A stretch of 47,123 bases of DNA. Source: Terriglobales bacterium. GTDB lineage: Bacteria > Acidobacteriota > Terriglobia > Terriglobales > Acidobacteriaceae. Both the position numbers and the translations under genes were made by a program. Shown here piece after piece: positions 41,622 to 47,123 of the stretch. The stretch is taken from positions 1 to 47,123 of the forward strand of contig JAICSO010000029.1 in assembly GCA_025936825.1 (NCBI GenBank), given 5' to 3'. Position 1 is the stretch's first letter. The number at the start of each line of letters is the position of its first letter. The notes under the pieces are model-generated. The model was not told where the DNA came from. It was given only the letters and a program-made list of their open reading frames with translations, and ran no database searches.

Positions 41622-42852
41622 ATTGCGCTCCAAATCCTAAGTCGGTTTGGTGATGAGTCCGTGTCTGGTAGAGTGCGAAGCCTTTGAGCTCCTGCCCCTT
41701 CACGATCTCGAAACCCAGGCCACCGCCGTAGGTATGCGAGGAGAAGCTTCCGACTTGATCCAACTGTGAAAAATCCTCTCGGCCACAGGCGAACAATAGA
41801 TTTCCATCAACTCGGTGCTTCTCACTGGGAAAGATCGGAAACTGCAGCTTGGAGCTTTCGGAGGGAGTCCATTGCGAGGGAATACTGCCGAAGTGACTTT
41901 TGGCGGCAGTGACCGACAACGACCATGTCCAATCACGCGGCAGGTAGAGAACCGCAGTCTGGATGATCCCGAGTACACGGGCCGACCTATACCAGTACCA
42001 GTGCTGCCCGTAGATCAGTTCCAGGCCGCGGAGAACTGGCGCCCCAGTAATGCGGAAGCCGCGGTCATACGCAAAGAAGGCCTCGTTCTTCGGAATAATG
42101 CCGTTGTCGTGAGCTACGGTAGTGCCGACCGTAAGAGCACCCCCATGGCGAGAGGTGAATGTGCCGCTCGCCAGGAACTTCGAGGCATAAACACTGTCCC
42201 GGGTATAGACCCCTTGCGAGAAAGCTGTGGCCCAGTGCTCCGACCACCGGGAAGACAGTGAGACTTCGTTCTGCTGAGACATTCCTGCAAAACTGAATAA
42301 ATCACTTTCGCTTCCGATCAGCAATTTGTGGCGCGGGATTTCTTTTAGCGAATCACGGGCTGCTTTGGCCTCATTGTTTCTGGGATCGAGTTCAACCGCC
42401 CGTTGGAACTCTCGCCGCGCTCCGGTCGAGTCTTGCAGGGCAAGTAAGGCGCGACCCCGAACTACATGAGCATCGGCGCGCGCCGGATCAAGATCAAGGG
42501 CCGTGGTCACTGCCGCCAAGGCCTGTTTCGGATTGCCCTGTCGCCAATAAACGGATGCCAACGCAATCCAGTTATCTGGGTCCGCGGGGGCGATGGTCAC
42601 GATGTATTTCCATTGAAGCGCTGCTGCGTAGAGTTGTCCCTCCCACAGGAACAGGCGGGCTCGCCACTCCAAGAGTTCAGGAATTTGCGGCCCTTTCTTC
42701 AGCTCTTCGTCAACCACGGCGATGGCAGACTCCCATTGCTGTGCTTTTGCGTATTCCTGAACCTGCGTGCGCCAGCCGTCGGCTAGCTGCTGGCAGCCAC
42801 ATACGGAGGTGAACAGCGCGACGAATGCACAGAGAAATCGAAGAGCACGCAT
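41605..42852 (-). CDS. TPR protein with C-terminal YaiO-type outer-membrane barrel
   Basis: This 415-residue exported protein has a leader (residues 1-20, LRFLCAFVALFTSVCGC; the lipobox is not canonical). Three to four tetratricopeptide repeats follow (about 30-165, e.g. NWIALASVYWRQGNPKQALA, AHVVRGRALLALQDSTGARR). From about 180 a beta-barrel of the YaiO type runs to a terminal Phe (GAQYGIRF), with strands such as FSFAGMSQQNEVSL and HWATAFSQGVYTRD. TPR plus barrel in one chain is the layout of outer-membrane polysaccharide exporters (compare PgaA, BcsC, AlgE/AlgK pairs). It is the first gene of the operon with the HEAT and GT2 genes. Confidence 0.9.
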   Translation of the reverse strand: MRALRFLCAFVALFTSVCGCQQLADGWRTQVQEYAKAQQWESAIAVVDEELKKGPQIPELLEWRARLFLWEGQLYAAALQWKYIVTIAPADPDNWIALASVYWRQGNPKQALAAVTTALDLDPARADAHVVRGRALLALQDSTGARREFQRAVELDPRNNEAKAARDSLKEIPRHKLLIGSESDLFSFAGMSQQNEVSLSSRWSEHWATAFSQGVYTRDSVYASKFLASGTFTSRHGGALTVGTTVAHDNGIIPKNEAFFAYDRGFRITGAPVLRGLELIYGQHWYWYRSARVLGIIQTAVLYLPRDWTWSLSVTAAKSHFGSIPSQWTPSESSKLQFPIFPSEKHRVDGNLLFACGREDFSQLDQVGSFSSHTYGGGLGFEIVKGQELKGFALYQTRTHHQTDLGFGAQYGIRF

Positions 42853-43059
42853 AGGTGACCCCCAGGCAAGCCCGGATGATTAGTTTCATCCAGTGAGATT
42901 GGGAATGTCTCACTTAGGGTTATGACTGGATTACTGCTGTAACATCAACAGTCCCAAATTGAAAAACCCAGCGAACGCCAAAGCGAGCAGTTAGATCACC
43001 GTATGGCACTTAGTTTTCCAGCTAAAGGTGCAAACAACAGCGCATCTCCCAACGCGCCG

Positions 43060-43452
43060 CTAGCGAAGCCGGTATGTGACCCGTATGTGGCCTTCTGAGA
43101 CCACTGCCATCGCCAACCCAGCCCGGTCTTCGCCTTGAAGTCGAAATTCCCAGATGACCTGGTCGTCGGTTCTCGTCAGTTCCCTGCACTCCGCGAGAAA
43201 CCCGCACCTTCGAGCTCCCGTAAGCCAAAACTCGGAGTTCTGAATTGTGTATCCGCTGGGAGCGCGCCCCACTTCAAGTCGATACCATTCGCTCCACCTC
43301 GTTCCGACGCCACTACTCTTGACTCCCGAATCAGCCGTAACAAAGGCTGGAATCACCGACTGCGACGGCGGTATCGGTTCAAGATGTTGGGCGACGGCGA
43401 GAACTCCACAGAAAAGTAGCCACCAAGGTGATTTCACAAACCCACATCGCAT
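43060..43452 (-). CDS. Small secreted protein, unknown function
   Basis: This 130-residue protein has a signal peptide (residues 1-22, WWLLFCGVLAVAQ) and then a beta-rich domain with two Cys (RRCGFLAECREL, about 82-93) that may form a disulfide. It ends in VTYRLR. A ggag ribosome site precedes the ATG. It lies between the polysaccharide operon and pilT-like gene, on the same strand, and may belong to the surface programme; no motif is recognised. Confidence 0.7.
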   Translation of the reverse strand: MRCGFVKSPWWLLFCGVLAVAQHLEPIPPSQSVIPAFVTADSGVKSSGVGTRWSEWYRLEVGRAPSGYTIQNSEFWLTGARRCGFLAECRELTRTDDQVIWEFRLQGEDRAGLAMAVVSEGHIRVTYRLR

Positions 43453-43516
43453 CCTTTGCTCCTTCGCCGTACACGTATGGAGAACCCAGTTCCCGGATAC
43501 GTGACAAATGTGATCA

Positions 43517-44734
43517 TTAGCTATTTGCGGCCATTGCCGAAGCGGACTGCTCGCCGATGGATTCGCCGGATTGCATATCTGCGAGTTCGAGACGCAAGTT
43601 TCCGGGATTAGTCGCGTATGCTAAGCCGGTTTGCAGATCCACCACGAACTCACGAATCAGCTTTTCGATCTCACCATCAAAATGTTGCATGCCTTCTGTT
43701 CCTCCCACTCGCATAGCGTCGAGCAGAGTTTTACCTTCGGCTTCTCCTTTCTCGACATACTCACGCGTACGAAGCGTTGACTTGAGAATTTCAATGGCAG
43801 CGACCCGGCCTTTTCCGTCTTTTTTGGGTAAAAGCCGTTGCGAGACAATGTACCGAAAGCTTTTTGCAAGTCGGTTCCGGATCGCATGTTGCTCGGCGAG
43901 AGGAAAAACGCCCACAATACGCTCCACCGTTTTCGACGCGTCAATGGTGTGTAGAGTGGACATGACGAGGTGTCCCGTTTCTGCCGCCTCCAGCGCAATT
44001 TCAATCGTCTCGCGGTCGCGCATTTCGCCTACCAATATGACTTTGGGTGCTTGTCGCAGCGCCGCTCGCAGTGCCGATGCGAAACTCGTCGTGTCGCTGT
44101 GGAGTTCGCGTTGATGAATGAGACAACTACGATGGGAGTGCAAAAACTCTATCGGGTCTTCGATCGTCAAGATGTGATACGAGTGTTCTCGATTGATTAC
44201 ATCAATGATGGCCGCCAGGGTCGACGATTTCCCCGATCCGGTAGGACCTGTAACTAGCACAATTCCGTTCCGCAATGCAGCAATCTGCCTCAATTCTTGC
44301 GGGAGTTTAAGTTCATCGAACGTTGGAACGCGCGCCGGAATAACGCGCATCACAACGGCATGCGTCCCGCGCTGCATAAACACGTTGACCCGAAAGCGTG
44401 AAGTTCCAGGGAGACTGTACGAGACATCGCAAGATCCGTGATCATGCAGGTTCTTCTGAGCATAAATATTGTTCCCAACAAGATCGCTTGCGATCTGCAG
44501 CGTCTGTTCTGGCGTGAGCGCCCTTTTACCGACTTCCAACAACTTGCCGTTGACTTCGACCATTGGCGGTTTGCCAGGCGAAAAGAAGAGATCGCTGATT
44601 TGAGGAGCACTACGGAGCATTACCGTTAGCAATGCCGACGTTGACGGCTCCGAAGGAGTTACAGGTGGGATGACGGAGTCGCTGGTTGATTGTGCACCGG
44701 AGTGTGGGATAAGCGAGCTTGCTGCTGATGACAT
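43517..44734 (-). CDS. PilT-family twitching/secretion ATPase
   Basis: This 405-residue cytoplasmic hexameric ATPase is of the PilT/PilU type. An unusual Ser/Pro-rich tail of about 30 residues precedes the N-terminal domain (LLTVMLRSAPQISDLFFSPG). Walker A is GPTGSGKSS, the Asp box is LTIEDPIEFLH, Walker B is KVILVGEMRDRETIEIALEA, and the His box is STLHTIDA. It ends with a helical domain (IRNRLAKSFRYIVSQRLLPK). The ATG at 44734 has gagg just upstream; an ATG at 44746 is an alternative. No pilin or other pil genes are nearby, so it acts with a pilus encoded elsewhere or in c-di-GMP-linked surface motility. Confidence 0.93.
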   Translation of the reverse strand: MSSAASSLIPHSGAQSTSDSVIPPVTPSEPSTSALLTVMLRSAPQISDLFFSPGKPPMVEVNGKLLEVGKRALTPEQTLQIASDLVGNNIYAQKNLHDHGSCDVSYSLPGTSRFRVNVFMQRGTHAVVMRVIPARVPTFDELKLPQELRQIAALRNGIVLVTGPTGSGKSSTLAAIIDVINREHSYHILTIEDPIEFLHSHRSCLIHQRELHSDTTSFASALRAALRQAPKVILVGEMRDRETIEIALEAAETGHLVMSTLHTIDASKTVERIVGVFPLAEQHAIRNRLAKSFRYIVSQRLLPKKDGKGRVAAIEILKSTLRTREYVEKGEAEGKTLLDAMRVGGTEGMQHFDGEIEKLIREFVVDLQTGLAYATNPGNLRLELADMQSGESIGEQSASAMAANS

Positions 44735-44927
44735 GGGGCCTCGCATAGAGTTCTGGAATGCATATTATCCAGGCGAGGGAAATGACAATGCAGGCCTATG
44801 TGCACGGGCAAGTGACTATAGGTAGGCCGGGAGTATCAAAATGGGACATCGGACATAAGCAAAAGCGCCGGGTATTCAGCATTACGAAGCGCACCTGCTT
44901 CATCATGGTGCTATTATCCACACGAAC

Positions 44928-45881
44928 TCATCGTTGCGAAAGCGAGATCTCCCGGGACGCAGGAGAGACGTTTTCGCTGAATTCGAACCGGTTGCGGCCC
45001 TGCTGTTTGGCACGATACAGGGCGGCATCGGCCTGGGACAGCAGCCCGTCGAGGTCTGTCGGCACTCCATGGTGGAGACCGGCCACGCCAAAACTTGCTG
45101 TAACCCTTAGCGAGGGCGCAAACTCGAGGCGTTCCTCGGCAAATCCACATCTTAGCCGTTCGAGCGCCACAGTCACTCCCTGCTTATCGATGTGGCTCAA
45201 CGCTAGAACGAATTCCTCGCCACCGAGGCGAGCGCAAATGTTCGATGCTCTGGTGTTCTGCCGGAGTACGGTGGAGAATCTCCTTAGCACCTCGTCACCA
45301 GCTGCGTGTCCATAGCTGTCATTGATGCCCTTAAACTTGTCGAGATCCGCCATTACCAGCCAAAATCCGAATTGGTGGCGCACGGCGCCGCTAAGCTCTC
45401 GTGTTGCCCACTGTTCGAAGGCGCGGCGGTTGGGCAATCCCGTAAGCGGGTCTGTCAGCGAGAGTTCCTCCAGAAGCCTATTCTTCTCCTGAATTTCTCG
45501 TGTAAGTTCAGCCATACGAAGTCCGACCGCAACGCGCGCGACGAGTTCACCGGGGTGGAAAGGTTTTGTTAAGTAGTCGTCCGCGCCACTCTGAAGGCCC
45601 TCTACTACTTGCTCCTTGTCCGAGTTTGCCGTCAACAGGATTATGTGAACGAATGACTGGGGTTGTTTTCGAATCATCTTGCTCAGCTCGATGCCATTCA
45701 TGTCGGGCATCTCCCAGTCGGTGATAAGTACAGCCGGCCGGTACTCAACGACTAGTTCCACGGCTTCGCGCCCGTTGGTCGCTACTCTAACTTCGTGACC
45801 TTTATATTGTAGTGTGTCGCGGATTAATCCCCGATATAGCGCAGAGTCGTCCGCGACGATAATTTTCACCTGATCTGACAT
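44928..45881 (-). CDS. Response regulator with diguanylate cyclase output (REC-GGDEF)
   Basis: This 317-residue cytoplasmic regulator makes c-di-GMP when phosphorylated (PleD/WspR-like). The receiver has Asp11/Asp12, phosphoacceptor Asp55 (ITDWEMPD), Thr84 and Lys106 (LTKPFHP). A coiled-coil linker (about 122-142) leads to GGDEF with the active motif GGEEF (220-224). The usual RxxD inhibitory site reads RASN (211-214), so product feedback is probably lost. The ATG at 45881 is preferred to a TTG at 45917. It is 180 bp upstream of the pilT-like gene, in the same direction. Confidence 0.94.
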   Translation of the reverse strand: MSDQVKIIVADDSALYRGLIRDTLQYKGHEVRVATNGREAVELVVEYRPAVLITDWEMPDMNGIELSKMIRKQPQSFVHIILLTANSDKEQVVEGLQSGADDYLTKPFHPGELVARVAVGLRMAELTREIQEKNRLLEELSLTDPLTGLPNRRAFEQWATRELSGAVRHQFGFWLVMADLDKFKGINDSYGHAAGDEVLRRFSTVLRQNTRASNICARLGGEEFVLALSHIDKQGVTVALERLRCGFAEERLEFAPSLRVTASFGVAGLHHGVPTDLDGLLSQADAALYRAKQQGRNRFEFSENVSPASREISLSQR

Positions 45882-45992
45882 GCTCTCGTCTCTCTCGAAG
45901 ACTACAATGGGAATCAAACGCTTACGAACTCACAGCGGCGGATGAAAGTCTTGCGGCTTGTACCTGCGCATACGATCGTGGAGAAAGCTTTT

Positions 45993-46412
45993 TCAAGGCA
46001 ACGATACCGAGATCTGTTGACTGTTTATCCCGCCCGTATCATCTTGGACTGTAATTGCAATTTCACTGATTCCGTCTGGCAATGGACCAACAAAGTGCTT
46101 TATCTCGCCGTCGCCCCAGATGACAGCTGCTTGTTGGCCATTGACCATTACCGTTGTTCCGGGTGATACCCTGGCCTGGATTTCCACAATATGTCCGTGC
46201 TGAATGACGCGGTCTATCGTTAAGGCTGGCGCTTCCGGCTCGTTGCTTCTCGCGACATGCGTAATGGCAGGTGCTACACCAGGATTGTGAGTCGTGTGTT
46301 TGTACCTCAGCACTGCATCGCCCGCACCTGACATTGCTACCAGAAGAGTGGCGTATACAGACACTAGCTTCTTCCTGCTCCATCTGCTTTGCAGCTGTAG
46401 TATTCCGTTCAT
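45993..46412 (-). CDS. Membrane-anchored small protein with a glucodextranase-B-like beta domain
   Basis: This 139-residue protein has an N-terminal basic segment and hydrophobic anchor (about 14-30, LVSVYATLLVAMSGAGD). An extracytoplasmic beta-sandwich follows (about 60-139: VEIQARVSPGTTVMVNG, then VIWGDGEIKHFVGPLPDGIS and ITVQDDTGG). The pattern V-x-G-x-V-x-pG-x-x-V-x-V-N-G ... G-x-F/H is that of glucodextranase domain B / Big-like modules. The ATG at 46412 is chosen; the frame is open further upstream without a leader. The function is unknown. Confidence 0.65.
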   Translation of the reverse strand: MNGILQLQSRWSRKKLVSVYATLLVAMSGAGDAVLRYKHTTHNPGVAPAITHVARSNEPEAPALTIDRVIQHGHIVEIQARVSPGTTVMVNGQQAAVIWGDGEIKHFVGPLPDGISEIAITVQDDTGGINSQQISVSLP

Positions 46413-46756
46413 AACCAAAATCAGGACGACGTTTCGGACGATACGGCTGTGCGAGAACCAGTGGCATCCTATTAGAACCCGACGAAGATCCTGACCCAGG
46501 TTACCGATCGGGTGGTTACGACGGAGTGGAATACTTTCCCAAAAGGGGAAAATCACTACATTGATCTCAGGAAAATCCTTTGGTCCTGGAAATTAGGCAC
46601 TTATGGCGTAATAGCACTAAGGACTATCTGGGTAAACCATCCAAACAGCGGCTTTCCCGAGCGCGCACTATGTTGCGCTTCGTACGAAATTAGAACAGGA
46701 TCATGTTTGCCTCTCACAGCCGGCTAATATTCGGTGGTGGTGCTCAAACTGCACCA
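46413..46756. other. Gene-free stretch with a hairpin
   Basis: Apart from the open upstream part of the gene ending at 46412, I see no gene. A hairpin with arms ggtggtggtgc (46733-46743) and gcaccactacc (46751-46761, one mismatch) lies at the 3' end of the next minus-strand gene and may be its terminator, though no U-tract follows. Confidence 0.35.
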
Positions 46757-46903
46757 CTACCTAATATTCCGACGCCTGGCGCGGGAACTGCCCCCTCCGG
46801 TATTCTCAAGGACCAAGATTGCTCGATTGAGACTTGCTAGTTCGGACTCTACGCGAGCTCGCTCTTCTCTAAGCTGTTGGATCACAGCACCTAAGTTCGT
46901 CAT
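46757..46903 (-). CDS. Short coiled-coil protein, unknown function
   Basis: A 48-residue frame starts with ATG preceded by gggggc. It begins MTNLGAVIQQLREERARVES and ends with a Gly/Ser/Arg tail (GGGSSRARRR). The first two thirds are a heptad-like helix (LGAVIQQLREERARVESELASL, shown in part). The length and clean ending suggest a truncated or naturally short member of a small coiled-coil family. The stop codon lies inside a hairpin. Confidence 0.45.
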   Translation of the reverse strand: MTNLGAVIQQLREERARVESELASLNRAILVLENTGGGSSRARRRNIR

Positions 46904-46964
46904 CTGCCCCCGTTAAGCGACCGATCATTGTAGCTGAGGGGCACGAAGGCCGACTTGTCGGAGG

Positions 46965-47123
46965 TCAATGAGTGTAATAGGATTTCACCACTTGAGCATT
47001 AACCGTATTTTCAAAAGCCGTCCACCAATGCGCTCCGCATCTGTCCATCCAGTTCTCGCCGTATAAATCCTTTCCAAGCAGGCGTTGAGGGATGCCATTT
47101 TCCGGCTTGGGTTCCGTCCCATA
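46965..47123 (-). CDS. C-terminal end of an unidentified protein (partial)
   Basis: The last 52 codons of a minus-strand gene run to the window edge and end with tga at 46965-46967. The visible part has aromatic-rich segments (ENWMDRCGAHWWTAFENTVN) and ends SYYTH. The start and most of the gene lie beyond 47123, so no family can be given. Confidence 0.5.
   Translation of the reverse strand, partial: YGTEPKPENGIPQRLLGKDLYGENWMDRCGAHWWTAFENTVNAQVVKSYYTH

Overview
The window looks like chromosomal DNA of a free-living heterotrophic Gram-negative bacterium. I would place it in the Acidobacteriota (Terriglobia / Koribacter-like), but that is inference from gene style and gene neighbourhoods, not from a marker gene. 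In favour are moderately high GC, the three-gene glycosyltransferase/HEAT/TPR-barrel operon, several short conserved proteins without known function, and spacers filled with palindromic word-like repeats. Signal peptides, outer-membrane beta-barrels and an electron-transfer-flavoprotein chain fit an aerobic Gram-negative cell.

Region 1 (1-18616) is mostly housekeeping on the + strand: the end of the ATP synthase operon (atpG-atpD-atpC), nitrogen control (amtB-glnB-glnD), three short conserved proteins, a secreted subtilisin-like protease, the electron-transfer-flavoprotein branch (etfB, a small membrane protein, etfA, ETF:quinone oxidoreductase), a secreted SGNH hydrolase, moaA (molybdopterin synthesis) and a secreted DUF1906-type protein. 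Many spacers carry imperfect inverted repeats built from short iterated words. A different palindrome family lies in one spacer and, in frame, inside moaA.

Region 2 (18633-22822, - strand) is a compact Kai-type signalling operon: kaiC, two tandem kaiB genes, a PAS histidine kinase and a CheY-like response regulator. No kaiA is present.

Region 3 (about 23045-28417, possibly to 29838) is a foreign island. Its left edge is a 24-nt tRNA-Ser 3'-end remnant (attachment-site-like). It carries a HEPN-like protein, a convergent zinc-binding protein, a short conserved protein, an A+T-rich non-coding stretch with inverted repeats, a primase-polymerase/ATPase replication protein with a small coupled zinc protein, and a small basic protein. 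A secreted metallo-beta-lactamase-fold hydrolase follows, then a stretch with gene remnants.

Region 4 (30305-47123, almost all - strand) concerns c-di-GMP and the cell surface: a 1308-residue GGDEF-EAL protein with a large extracytoplasmic sensor, two PilZ proteins, a Fis-type HTH regulator, an outer-membrane barrel, the GT2 / HEAT / TPR-barrel operon that looks like polysaccharide synthesis and export, a PilT-like ATPase and a REC-GGDEF diguanylate cyclase. Together these read as a c-di-GMP-controlled surface polysaccharide / motility programme. The window ends inside an unidentified gene.
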